From the NCBI GenBank assembly GCA_902785425.1, contig CACZYP010000019.1:1-46830 (forward strand): a stretch of 46,830 nt of DNA, in the 5' to 3' direction. Under the pieces are notes generated by a model. It searched no databases. It was not told the origin of the DNA and was given only the letters and a program-made list of their open reading frames with translations. Origin of the DNA: an uncultured Ruminococcus sp. (lineage in GTDB: Bacteria; Bacillota; Clostridia; Oscillospirales; Acutalibacteraceae). The translations under genes and the position numbers were made by a program. Shown one piece after another: positions 18,116 to 26,491 of this stretch (the first letter of the stretch is position 1; each line of letters starts with the position of its first letter).

Positions 18116-18793
18116 TTATTTATCATCTATCTTATAACCTCGTCTTATAACAGTCTTGATAAGCTTGCCGTCGGCGCCGAGTGCTTTTCTGAGATTCCGT
18201 ATGTGTGTGTCAAGCACACGTTCGTCTGTGTCGTTGTTGTAGCCCCATACTATGTCGATCAGCTTTTCTCTGCTTATCACGCTGTTCTTGTTTTCGATCA
18301 GCACCTTTAGTATGCCGTACTCACGGGCGGTGAGCTTGATCTCACGGCCGTTTATAACTACTATGCCGTTGTTCGGATTGAGTGAAAGATCGCCCACCGT
18401 AAAAACAGGGGAGCGCACCAGTCCTTTTGAACGCTTTATAAGTGCGGCGACTTTCTGATAAAGCACAGGCAGCGGAAAAGGTTTTACAACGTAATCATCG
18501 CAGCCGAGCGCATAGCCGTTGAGTATGTCGCTTTCGTTCGTTCTTGCCGTAATAAAGATGATCGGCACATCGCTTCCACGGCGTATTTCTTTGCATATCT
18601 CAAAGCCGTCCATCTCCGGCAGCATAACGTCAAGCAAAAGAAGATCGTAGTTGTTTTCATAAGCTTTTTCAAGCCCTGTTTGTCCGTCCTCGGCGATATC
18701 TACTGTAAATGAGCAAGGCTCTTTTTTAGTAAAGTAATTAACAATAACGGTTCGTATATCTTTATCATCTTCTACAAGCAGTATCTTGTACAT
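18116..18793 (-). CDS. OmpR/PhoB-family response regulator
   Basis: 225 residues. The receiver domain (about 1-115) has the acidic pair in LLVEDDKDIR, the phospho-Asp in LLLLDVMLPEMDG, Thr/Ser in FITART and Lys in VVKPF. A winged-helix domain follows (about 130-225), with the typical TAREYGILKVLIEN and DERVLDTHIRNLRKAL. The ATG at 18793 lies 9 bases after AAAGGGGG and is preferred; one at 18799 lies only 3 bases away. Its natural partner is the histidine kinase gene 2.3 kb upstream on the same strand. The two are separated by an oppositely oriented S41 peptidase gene and a MITE. It is the best candidate to bind sites A, B and C. Confidence 0.9.
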   Translation of the reverse strand: MYKILLVEDDKDIRTVIVNYFTKKEPCSFTVDIAEDGQTGLEKAYENNYDLLLLDVMLPEMDGFEICKEIRRGSDVPIIFITARTNESDILNGYALGCDDYVVKPFPLPVLYQKVAALIKRSKGLVRSPVFTVGDLSLNPNNGIVVINGREIKLTAREYGILKVLIENKNSVISREKLIDIVWGYNNDTDERVLDTHIRNLRKALGADGKLIKTVIRRGYKIDDK

Positions 18794-18816
18794 ATCCATA
18801 CGCCCCCTTTAAAAGA

Positions 18817-18845
18817 ATTATATGACATATTTTATGAAAATGCAA
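18817..18845 (-). promoter_or_regulatory. Promoter of the response regulator gene
   Basis: On the minus strand TTGCAT (18845-18840), a 17-base spacer and TATAAT (18822-18817). Operator site B ends 4 bases upstream of this -35, so the regulator could also affect its own gene. Confidence 0.55.
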
Positions 18846-18848
18846 TAT

Positions 18849-18881
18849 CTTCAGATTAACTTTAGACAAGAATGATATTAT
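18849..18881 (+). promoter_or_regulatory. Tandem operator and promoter of the S41 peptidase gene (site B)
   Basis: On the plus strand: CTTCAGA, 4 bases, CTTTAGA (18849-18866), 9 bases, TATTAT as -10 (18876-18881). The spacing is identical to sites A and C. The predicted transcript start (about 18888) lies only some 8 bases before the MITE, so the MITE forms nearly the whole leader of the S41 mRNA. Confidence 0.62.
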
Positions 18882-18895
18882 CATTTCAAAAGCTA

Positions 18896-19069
18896 AGGAA
18901 GCACTGATTAAATCGAGTGCCCATATTGCGCAGTCAGATTTTCAGTCAGGTTGCACGAAACGACCGCCGGAATACTGACGTATTTCAAGGGAGTTGAGTG
19001 CAAGATGACGAAAATATGCAAGCAAGATGGGTGCTCAGCCCGTAGGGCGTGATTTATTCAGTGGTTCCC
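18896..19069 (+). mobile_element. MITE-like repeat, family A, copy 3 (complete)
   Basis: 174 bases, from AGGAAGCACTGATTAAAT to ATTTATTCAGTGGTTCCC, imperfect terminal inverted repeats bordered by TA (18894-18895 and 19070-19071). The interior contains CCGGAATACTGACGTATTTC, shared with family B, and a GAAACGACCG block shared with copy 1. It has no coding capacity. It lies between the S41 promoter and the S41 ribosome site, so its RNA is expected at the 5' end of that mRNA. Confidence 0.75.
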
Positions 19070-19092
19070 TAATTACAAAGGAGATGCTTTAT

Positions 19093-21030
19093 ATGAAAAA
19101 AGTAGTAGCATTGATCTTATCGGCGGCTATACCGCTGAGTTGTATTTCTCTTGGAGTAACGGCTTCGGCAGATGAAGCTCCGGCGCTTACGTTTGAATCG
19201 AAAGAGATCGAAGTAACAAACGACGGCGTTGTGCTTGACTGTATTTTCAGAAGCGATCTTCCGGAAATACCTTTTGTTAATGTCGATGATTATCTCGATC
19301 AGCTCTTTATAATGGATAAAGAGCCTGAGAATATCGGAAACGGTGTCTATTCTTTTGAAAACGGCGGCAATAAAATGACGCTCAACGCAGAGAACGATGT
19401 TGTTTCAATCGATAGCTACGAGGGCTTTGTAACGAGTAACCCCAAGAATAACAACGGATATAGACTGTATCCGTTTATTGAGGACGGCAACGGAATGGAG
19501 TATGTCGGTGAGTTTAAAGGTGTGGAGTTCGATCTTTCAAAGTACGGTATTGATGTAGTTGAGCAGAATGATAATATATATCTCCCGTTTTGTACGCTGA
19601 ACGATATCTTTGAAGAATGCAGCTTTGTACTGACGTACAAAAAAGAAAAATTCAAGCTTGAAAACACCAATACTCTGATGGGCTCTAAGGGCAGCCTTGC
19701 CGATCGTACAAAAGAGTATGCAGAGTTTTCTTACAACGAGTTCTGCTTTTCAACAGACTGTTTCCACGGCAGACCTTCAAATGCACTGATAACAAAGAGC
19801 ATAGGGGAGATAGGGCTTGATAAAACTCTTGATACGTATAATACCGTAACACCTCGTATAAAAGAGCTTCTTCTTTCTGAAAGCATAGAAGATTACTGCA
19901 CAGGTCTTGAATTGCTTCAATACTATGTAGATGACGGCGGTCATACTCATCTTGATTACAGTATAAAAAGCCGTCTGAGCAATTATGGTGTTTCAGATCC
20001 TGCGAGCGCAGCCAAAAAGGCATTCGGAGATAGCGTCAATGACGATGTTGCTGCTATTCTTTCATCAAAAGACAACGTTACGACCGCTTATGAACAGGCA
20101 AAAGCTTATGTTGCTCAGAAATCAGAAGCGTATAAAACGTTTGAAAAGATAAACGACTGGCAGTGTGCTGCTCTTTACAGAAAGGGAGATACGTTCATTT
20201 TTGATCTCGGATATTTTGACGTAGACTGTGTTGAGCCTTTCAAAGAAGCAATGGACATTGCCGGCATTCAGGGCGCAAAGTATTTTATTGTTGATGTAAC
20301 GTCCAATTCGGGCGGCGACCCTATCGTAGCCGGATACATGCTTTCACTTATGTGCGATAACGTTACATTTACGGAACAGCATATTGTTTCGGGAAACAAA
20401 ACAAGGTTCACGGGACGGTACGATAAGAATCTTGACGGAGAATACAACGAAAAAGATGACGAGCTGAAATATGATTTCCGCTGTGCTGTTCTCGGAAACC
20501 TCGGCAGTTATTCCTGCCCGAATGAGTTTGCTTGCTTAGCACAGGACTGCGGTGTTTGTGTTATCGGCGAACGCACATCCGGAGGAAGCTGCTGTGTTAC
20601 CACACGGCTTCTTACAACGGGTACAAGTTATAATGTTTCGGGTTATTCGATGTTCCTGCGTGAAAACGGCAAAGACACCGACGAAGGTGTACAGCCGGAC
20701 ATCCCGATGCCGGGCAATGAAGAAGGGTATGAAGGCTTCTTCAATATTGATAAGATGAGAATGGGTATTTCGGAGTTCTACGGCGATCCGACACCTAAGC
20801 TCAAAGGTATTTGCGGCGATCTTGACGGAGACAATAGCATAACATCAGCTGATGCTTTGTTTGTGCTCAGGATCAGCATAGGACTTGAGGCGGAAACAGC
20901 AGAGAACAAAAATCTTGCAGATGTTGATTCTGACGGCATGATCACATCTTCCGATGCGCTTGCGATACTTCGTTACAGCATAGGCATGAGCGAAGAAAAC
21001 AGCAGGATCAATAACGAAATAGCAGCATAA
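19093..21030 (+). CDS. Secreted S41-family peptidase with C-terminal dockerin
   Basis: 645 residues. Signal peptide at 1-24, ending in TASADE. The N-terminal third includes a copper-amine-oxidase-like/beta region with no firm match. The S41 (C-terminal-processing-protease-type) core lies at about 350-550, with YFIVDVTSNSGGDP and a Ser-containing GSYSCPNEFACL followed by VIGERTSGGSCC, typical of the S41 catalytic region. A type I dockerin ends the protein (about 573-645), with loops DLDGDNSITSADA and DVDSDGMITSSDA. It probably works attached to a cohesin-bearing complex on or near the cell surface. The start at 19093 follows AAAGGAG; an upstream in-frame ATG (19027) lies inside the MITE. It is flanked by the two halves of a two-component system that probably controls it. 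Confidence 0.82.
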   Translation: MKKVVALILSAAIPLSCISLGVTASADEAPALTFESKEIEVTNDGVVLDCIFRSDLPEIPFVNVDDYLDQLFIMDKEPENIGNGVYSFENGGNKMTLNAENDVVSIDSYEGFVTSNPKNNNGYRLYPFIEDGNGMEYVGEFKGVEFDLSKYGIDVVEQNDNIYLPFCTLNDIFEECSFVLTYKKEKFKLENTNTLMGSKGSLADRTKEYAEFSYNEFCFSTDCFHGRPSNALITKSIGEIGLDKTLDTYNTVTPRIKELLLSESIEDYCTGLELLQYYVDDGGHTHLDYSIKSRLSNYGVSDPASAAKKAFGDSVNDDVAAILSSKDNVTTAYEQAKAYVAQKSEAYKTFEKINDWQCAALYRKGDTFIFDLGYFDVDCVEPFKEAMDIAGIQGAKYFIVDVTSNSGGDPIVAGYMLSLMCDNVTFTEQHIVSGNKTRFTGRYDKNLDGEYNEKDDELKYDFRCAVLGNLGSYSCPNEFACLAQDCGVCVIGERTSGGSCCVTTRLLTTGTSYNVSGYSMFLRENGKDTDEGVQPDIPMPGNEEGYEGFFNIDKMRMGISEFYGDPTPKLKGICGDLDGDNSITSADALFVLRISIGLEAETAENKNLADVDSDGMITSSDALAILRYSIGMSEENSRINNEIAA

Positions 21031-21036
21031 AAACAA

Positions 21037-21071
21037 AAGCCACTGTTATCCAAAAAGGAAAGCAGTGGCTT
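21037..21071 (-). terminator. Terminator between S41 peptidase and histidine kinase genes
   Basis: AAGCCACTG / CAGTGGCTT stem. On the minus strand it is followed by TTTGTTTTT, so it serves the kinase gene; on the plus strand the T-tract is weak, but it may also stop the S41 transcript. Confidence 0.8.
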
Positions 21072-21088
21072 CTTTGCCGTGTTCTTTA

Positions 21089-22729
21089 TCAGAAGCTGAT
21101 CGTTACCGTAAAAACATCATCATTTACCGAAGCTCCGTATTTTACATCGTGAAGCTCAAGTATCGACTTTACTATCGAAAGCCCTAAGCCGTTGCCTCTT
21201 TTATGTCGGCTTTTGTCTTTTCTGACGTATGGCTGCCAAAGCTGTTTTATCTCGGCTTTCGTCATTGCTTCGCAGCGGTTGCTTATCGTGAAAGTATTAT
21301 CGTTCACGCCGATCTGTATTTCTGTTTCCGGCAGCGAATACTTCACAGCATTATCTATGAGATTTTTCAGAACTGTAGTTATAAGCTCACGGTCACCATT
21401 TACATTGCTGCTGCCGCTGTGAGCAAACGTTATTTTCTTCTTATCGGGCAGAACTGTATAAGAGTGAAGCAGTGATGAGGTCAGTTCACATAAGTCAAAC
21501 TCAGTCTTGTTCAGCTTCATCTCATATGAGTCAAGCTTGCTCAGATCAATCATTTTATGTACAAGCCCGTTGACCTCGTCGGTCTGTTCTATTATCTTGT
21601 CTATGTAAGCGTCACGCTCAGATTCATCTATCTTTTCTTTCAGGCTGTATGCGTAGCCGCTTATTACAAACAGCGGCGTTTTTATATCGTGAGCAAGCGC
21701 ATTTGTAAGGTCTATCCGCTTTTGTTCCTGGATTATCTGAGCTTTCACCGTATGCCATATCATAACGCAGAGAATTACTGCTATCGTCAGAAAGAAAAAG
21801 AAGATACCTGCAATTCCCAACGCCAAGTCCTTTTTGCAGCTGTCAAGGGTGTTTACTTCTTTCGCATACTGAATGATCCAGGCTGCGTCGTTTGTGCTGT
21901 TGTTGGGATCATAAAAGTTCATATAGTCATTTGTGTAAAAGATATACGTAAAAAAGCCTATAGGAAACATATCAACAGTGCTTTTTTGCTGATCCTTTGT
22001 AAGCGAGCCGATAATGTCCTTGTGATCCGATCCATGCAGAAAGAATTCCTTCGGGATAACATTGCGCTGTATGGCGCTTGTTTGATATACTTCGATACCG
22101 TCGATCAGGTTTTCGCTGAGGTCGTATACAAGAGATTCTTCATCGACAAGAAATCTTGGGTCATTGCCGTTTACGAGGACGAGTTTTAATTCAAGCGGTA
22201 CAAAAACAGTATCAAAGACATGCAGTTTAGTACATATAAGCTCATAATAATTGCCGTCGTTACGAACAGCATTAAGCTTTTCTGATATTTCATCAAACTC
22301 TTCGTCCGTCAATCCGGTTTTGATAGTCTGATAGTCAACGAAAGCAACGGCATAGCCTGTAGCGTCTGAGCCGACTTTTACCGAGAATTGCAGTCCGATG
22401 CAGTCTTTTGTATCGGAAATGACTTTGTCTGTTCTTCTGTTGGTGATGATCATCTGACTGTTTTTATCGTTGTTAAGCTGCTGTGCATAATAAACGAAAT
22501 CGTTGTATTCAAGAAAAGAAAACTCCATGTCAGCTTTCGAAGAATTACCGATAGACAGCAGGCTTTTGAAATGAGACAGTTTCTTGACCTCATGGTTCTG
22601 AATGTTTAGCTTTTCACTGTTCAGTTTGATAATACAGAACACCGCCGACGCTGTAAGCCATATCGCAAGCATTATTAGTATTATACGCCGAAACAATGTG
22701 TTTCTTTGCTTTTTAAGTTTCCCCTCCAT
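21089..22729 (-). CDS. Membrane sensor histidine kinase
   Basis: 546 residues. Two membrane helices (about 12-32 and 300-323) enclose a large extracytoplasmic sensor domain of about 265 residues without a recognised family. A HisKA domain follows (phospho-acceptor His in NALAHDIKTPL, about residue 350), then the ATPase domain with N-box LKNLIDNAVKYS and G-box GNGLGLSIVKS. It phosphorylates a response regulator, most likely the OmpR-type one encoded 2.3 kb further along this strand. It has its own promoter with operator site C, suggesting autoregulation. AAAGGAGG precedes the ATG. Confidence 0.9.
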   Translation of the reverse strand: MEGKLKKQRNTLFRRIILIMLAIWLTASAVFCIIKLNSEKLNIQNHEVKKLSHFKSLLSIGNSSKADMEFSFLEYNDFVYYAQQLNNDKNSQMIITNRRTDKVISDTKDCIGLQFSVKVGSDATGYAVAFVDYQTIKTGLTDEEFDEISEKLNAVRNDGNYYELICTKLHVFDTVFVPLELKLVLVNGNDPRFLVDEESLVYDLSENLIDGIEVYQTSAIQRNVIPKEFFLHGSDHKDIIGSLTKDQQKSTVDMFPIGFFTYIFYTNDYMNFYDPNNSTNDAAWIIQYAKEVNTLDSCKKDLALGIAGIFFFFLTIAVILCVMIWHTVKAQIIQEQKRIDLTNALAHDIKTPLFVISGYAYSLKEKIDESERDAYIDKIIEQTDEVNGLVHKMIDLSKLDSYEMKLNKTEFDLCELTSSLLHSYTVLPDKKKITFAHSGSSNVNGDRELITTVLKNLIDNAVKYSLPETEIQIGVNDNTFTISNRCEAMTKAEIKQLWQPYVRKDKSRHKRGNGLGLSIVKSILELHDVKYGASVNDDVFTVTISF

Positions 22730-22778
22730 CGAGTTCCTCCTTTGCGGACATTTTTCGAGATATACTCTACTCTATTCT

Positions 22779-22811
22779 ATTCTATCAATAAAATCTAAAG
22801 CCCGTCTGAAG
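22779..22811 (-). promoter_or_regulatory. Tandem operator and promoter of the histidine kinase gene (site C)
   Basis: On the minus strand: CTTCAGA, 4 bases, CTTTAGA (22811-22794), 9 bases, TAGAAT as -10 (22784-22779), 50 bases before the kinase start. It has the same motif and the same spacings as sites A and B. Confidence 0.62.
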
Positions 22812-22845
22812 TTATTATAATATGAATTAAGCAAAAAAACAATAT

Positions 22846-22891
22846 GCGGAGCCTGCAAACCGCCATGTTGAATGTGGAATGCAGGCTCCGC
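22846..22891 (-). terminator. Terminator after dapL
   Basis: A 12-bp perfect stem GCGGAGCCTGCA / TGCAGGCTCCGC with a 22-base loop. On the minus strand it runs into a tract of seven T. It ends the dapF-dapL transcript before the kinase promoter. Confidence 0.85.
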
Positions 22892-22904
22892 TTTTATCTA
22901 TTCT

Positions 22905-24092
22905 TTATGCTAACGCCCTGACAGCTTTCTTGATCCTTTCCATTGCTTCGATCGTAGCTTCATGATCGGCAAAAGACGTGAATCTCATACAGCCCTTGCC
23001 GCATTCGCCGAAGCCCTCGCCGGGTGTGCCTACAACGTTTGCATTTTCAAGAACGTAGTCGAAAAACTCCCAGCTGCCCATGCCGTTCGGACATGTTATC
23101 CAGATATACGGCGAATTCTTGCCGCCTGTGTACGAGATGCCGAGTTCATCCATAGCGGCTGCTATAACTGACGCATTGCGCTTGTAGTAATCGATATTCT
23201 CTCTTGTCTGACGCTGACCCTCGGGGGAGAATACAGCCTGTGCAGCTCTCTGCACGGGGTAAGAAACACCGTTGAACTTCGTTGATTGTCTGCGGTACCA
23301 GAGCTTGCCGATGTTGTGGCCGTCTCTTTCAAGCTCTTTCGGGATAACTGTGTATCCGCAGCGCAGACCCGTGAAGCCTGCTGTTTTTGAAAGCGAACAG
23401 AACTCTATGGCGCACTGTCTTGCGCCCTCAATGGCAAAAATGCTGCGGGGCAGATCTTCCTGTATAAACGCCTCGTATGCAGCGTCGTAAAGAATGATCG
23501 CATCGTTTTCGATAGCGTAATCTACCCATGCTTTGAGCTGTTCTGCGTTGTAAGCGGCGCCTGTCGGGTTGTTCGGTGAGCAGAGATTTATGATATCCGC
23601 ATGAATGCTCTTGTCGGGCATAGCACAGAAGCCGTTCTCGCTTGAAGAAGGCGCATATACGATCCTGCGTCCTGCCATAATGTTTGAGTCAACGTAAACG
23701 GGATAAACGGGGTCTGTAACAAGTACGGTGCAGTCCTTCGAGAAAATGTCACCGATATTGCCGCAGTCGCTCTTTGCGCCGTCGTTTACGAATACCTCCG
23801 ACGCATCAACGCTCACGCCGAAAGATGCGTAATAGCCGCTGATGGCTTCACGTAAAAAGTCATAACCTTCGTATTCGGGGTAGCCCTTGAAAGTTTCCTT
23901 AACGCCCATCTCGTCTGCGGCGTTCCTGATAGCTTCAACAACAACGGGAGCAAGGGGGAGCGTTACATCTCCGATGCCCATTCTGATGATCTTTTTATCG
24001 GGGTGAGACTCCGAGTAATTCTTTGTCCTTCTTGCGACCTCGGCAAAAAGATAGCTCTCACCGAGATTATCAAAATTTCTGTTGACCTTCAT
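22905..24092 (-). CDS. dapL: LL-diaminopimelate aminotransferase
   Basis: 395 residues, a fold-type I PLP aminotransferase. It makes LL-diaminopimelate directly from tetrahydrodipicolinate and glutamate, the one-step DapL route of lysine and peptidoglycan precursor synthesis. Family features: IRMGIGDVTLPL near the N-terminus, YPEYEGYDFLREAIS, NLCSPNNPTG (cofactor region) and the PLP lysine in SLSKTAGFTGLRCGY; the C-terminus has the carboxylate-binding MRFTSF. dapF, the next enzyme of the route, ends 3 bases upstream, so the two are cotranscribed. Glutamate, its amino donor, is made by gltBD just upstream. Confidence 0.93.
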   Translation of the reverse strand: MKVNRNFDNLGESYLFAEVARRTKNYSESHPDKKIIRMGIGDVTLPLAPVVVEAIRNAADEMGVKETFKGYPEYEGYDFLREAISGYYASFGVSVDASEVFVNDGAKSDCGNIGDIFSKDCTVLVTDPVYPVYVDSNIMAGRRIVYAPSSSENGFCAMPDKSIHADIINLCSPNNPTGAAYNAEQLKAWVDYAIENDAIILYDAAYEAFIQEDLPRSIFAIEGARQCAIEFCSLSKTAGFTGLRCGYTVIPKELERDGHNIGKLWYRRQSTKFNGVSYPVQRAAQAVFSPEGQRQTRENIDYYKRNASVIAAAMDELGISYTGGKNSPYIWITCPNGMGSWEFFDYVLENANVVGTPGEGFGECGKGCMRFTSFADHEATIEAMERIKKAVRALA

Positions 24093-24095
24093 CTG

Positions 24096-24905
24096 TCAGA
24101 CCTCCACTTCGCCGTCAAAAGAGAACTCGGCAGCGCCTGTCATAAGAACTCTTTCTCCTGTGTATTTTATCGTAAGCACGCCGCCTTTAAGGTGTACGTT
24201 TATATCCTCGTTCATCGGGCAGATACCGTTTGCAACAGCAGCTGTAACTGTTCCGCAGGCGCCTGTACCGCAGGCAAGAGTTTCACCGCTTCCACGCTCC
24301 CATACACGCATTCTCAGGTCGTTCTTACCGAGAATGTTTACAAACTCAATGTTTGCTCTGTCGGGGAAAAACTCGTGGTTTTCAAGCGGCTTGCCGACTT
24401 TTTCAAGTTCGATCTCGTCTGTCGGTGTATCTGTAAAGATAACGCAGTGAGGGTTGCCCATATCAACGAAAGTATAAAGATACTCGCCGTATTCTGTCGA
24501 GATCTTTTCTTTCACAGCGCCTGTCTTCGGCGTTCCCATATCGACCGTAACTGTCTCGGCTTTGCCGTCCTTTGTGTGTATGTCGAGGATCTTTATGCCC
24601 GACTTTGTTTCAAGCGTAACTGTCTGTTTGTCAGTAAGGCCTCTGTCATAAACAAACTTTGCGATACATCTTGAAGCGTTGCCGCACATAGCGCCCTCGC
24701 TTCCGTCGGCATTGAACATTCTCATTCTGAAATCGGCTTTGTCGGACGGCATTATCAGAACGATGCCGTCGCCGCCTATGCCGAAATGACGATCCGAAAG
24801 CTTTATCGAAAGGCTTTCGGGGTCTTCCGGCGCAGGGTGATTTATACAGTCGAAATAAATATAATCGTTGCCCAAGCCCTGCATTTTCGTAAACTGTAAT
24901 CTCAT
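24096..24905 (-). CDS. dapF: Diaminopimelate epimerase
   Basis: 269 residues. It converts LL- to meso-diaminopimelate, used for lysine and the cell wall. The two catalytic cysteines are visible in GAMCGNASRC and in GETLACGTGACGT; the N-terminus KMQGLGNDYIYFD is typical. The ATG at 24905 follows TTTGGAG by 8 bases; a GTG three codons earlier overlaps that ribosome site. A hairpin with T-run separates it from gltD, so it may be expressed partly from a separate signal or by read-through. Confidence 0.95.
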   Translation of the reverse strand: MRLQFTKMQGLGNDYIYFDCINHPAPEDPESLSIKLSDRHFGIGGDGIVLIMPSDKADFRMRMFNADGSEGAMCGNASRCIAKFVYDRGLTDKQTVTLETKSGIKILDIHTKDGKAETVTVDMGTPKTGAVKEKISTEYGEYLYTFVDMGNPHCVIFTDTPTDEIELEKVGKPLENHEFFPDRANIEFVNILGKNDLRMRVWERGSGETLACGTGACGTVTAAVANGICPMNEDINVHLKGGVLTIKYTGERVLMTGAAEFSFDGEVEV

Positions 24906-24917
24906 AATAAACACTCC

Positions 24918-24967
24918 AAAAAAGGGGAGAGGAAGGCAAGCTCTTTTTTTGAAACTGCCTTCCTCCC
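24918..24967 (-). terminator. Hairpin with T-run between gltD and dapF
   Basis: On the minus strand GGGAGGAAGGCA pairs with TGCCTTCCTCTCCCC around an A-rich loop and is followed by TTTTTT, overlapping the space just before the dapF ribosome site. It looks like a terminator or attenuator dividing gltBD from dapFL. I see no promoter motif between it and dapF. Confidence 0.65.
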
Positions 24968-25003
24968 TTCAAATCATTATCAATAACTGCCTGTTGCAGA
25001 TAA

Positions 25004-26491
25004 TCAGATCATATTGGTATATCTCATAAGGAATTTGTCAACTTCCTTTGCGGCTGCTCTGCCTTCGCTTATTGCCCATACAACAAGGCTCTGACCTCTG
25101 TGCATGTCGCCTGCTGTAAATACCTTTTCGGCGCTTGTCGAATACTTGCCCTCTTCTGTCGAAACATTGGAGCGTGCGTTCGTTTCCGTACCGAATGCAG
25201 ATGTTACGTACTCCTCCGAACCGAGGAAGCCTGCTGCGATAAGGAGCATATCTGCTTCTACCGTGTATTCGCTGCCCTCAACAGGCGTCATAACGAGTCT
25301 GCCTGTCTTCTCGTCCTTCTTTGCTTCAAGCTTAACAAGCTCGGCAGCTTTCAGATTGCCGTTTTCGTCTCCGATAAGACGTTTGATCGTTGTCTGATAC
25401 ACTCTCGGGTCGTGGCCGAATACAGCGGCTGCTTCTTCCTGACCGTAATCTGTCTTGCAGACACGGGGCCACTGCGGCCACTCGTTGCCCTTTGCACGGC
25501 AATCGGGAAGCTTGGGCATCATTTCAAGCTGTGTTACCGATTTGCAGCCGTGACGCATACATGTTCCTACGCAGTCGTTGCCGGTGTCGCCGCCGCCTAC
25601 AACGAGAACGCTCTTGTCCTTTGCGCTGATGTAGTTTCCGTCTGCATATTCATTGTCAAGGAGCGCTTTTGTTGTGGATTTAAGGAAATCAACCGCAAAA
25701 TGAACGCCCTTTAGATCTCTGCCCTCAACGTTAAGGTCACGGGGTTTGGAAGCGCCGCAGCAGAGAACTACTGCATCGTATTCATTGAGGATATCCTGTG
25801 CGGAAACATCCGAGGCGATGTTGCAGTTCGTTTTGAACTGTACACCCTCTTCTGCCATGAGGCCTATCCTGCGCATAACGATGCGCTTGTCAAGCTTCAT
25901 ATTGGGGATACCGTACATCAGAAGTCCGCCCGGACGGTCGGAACGCTCGAATACGGTTACGTTGTGACCTCTCTTGTTGAGCATCTCTGCGCATGCAAGA
26001 CCGGAAGGACCGGAACCGATAACGGCAACACGCTTGTTGGTTCTGATGACCGGCGGCTTCGGCGTCATGAAGCCGTTTGCAAAGCCGTACTCGATAATGG
26101 AAAGCTCGTTGTCGTGAACGGTTACGGGGCTGTCGTTCATGCCGCATGTGCAGGCAGCTTCGCAAAGAGCGGGGCAAACTCTTCCCGTGAACTCCGGAAA
26201 GCAGTTCGTTTTGAGCAGTCTGTTCAGAGCATGCTCGAAGTGTCCGCTGTAAAGCTCGTCGTTCCATTCGGGGATAAGGTTGTGGAGCGGACAGCCCGAG
26301 ACCATACCGTTGAGCTTCATAGCCGACTGGCAGAACGGAACGCCGCAGTTCATGCAGCGAGCCGCCTGCTTCCTGCGCTCGTCATAATCGAGCGCAGTGT
26401 GAAATTCGTCAAATGATTTTATTCTTTCTTCGGGAGATACCGTCGTGTTGCCGACTCTTTCATACTCCATGAATCCTGTTGACTTACCCAT
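25004..26491 (-). CDS. gltD: Glutamate synthase small subunit
   Basis: 495 residues. The NADPH- and FAD-binding subunit that feeds electrons to the large subunit, which makes two glutamates from glutamine and 2-oxoglutarate. The N-terminal iron-sulfur region has CMNCGVPFCQ and CPLHNLIPEWN, with further cysteines in GRVCPALCEAACTCG. The FAD site is VIGSGPSGLACAEML (about residue 155) and the NADPH site VVGGGDTGNDCVGTC (about 295). The gene overlaps gltB by 8 bases (ATGGGTAA), which suggests translational coupling. Confidence 0.95.
   Translation of the reverse strand: MGKSTGFMEYERVGNTTVSPEERIKSFDEFHTALDYDERRKQAARCMNCGVPFCQSAMKLNGMVSGCPLHNLIPEWNDELYSGHFEHALNRLLKTNCFPEFTGRVCPALCEAACTCGMNDSPVTVHDNELSIIEYGFANGFMTPKPPVIRTNKRVAVIGSGPSGLACAEMLNKRGHNVTVFERSDRPGGLLMYGIPNMKLDKRIVMRRIGLMAEEGVQFKTNCNIASDVSAQDILNEYDAVVLCCGASKPRDLNVEGRDLKGVHFAVDFLKSTTKALLDNEYADGNYISAKDKSVLVVGGGDTGNDCVGTCMRHGCKSVTQLEMMPKLPDCRAKGNEWPQWPRVCKTDYGQEEAAAVFGHDPRVYQTTIKRLIGDENGNLKAAELVKLEAKKDEKTGRLVMTPVEGSEYTVEADMLLIAAGFLGSEEYVTSAFGTETNARSNVSTEEGKYSTSAEKVFTAGDMHRGQSLVVWAISEGRAAAKEVDKFLMRYTNMI

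Noticed and set aside
19027-19092. Upstream ATG extending the S41 peptidase by 22 codons
   Set aside because: The extension lies mostly in the MITE, would bury the signal peptide, and the downstream ATG has a strong ribosome site.
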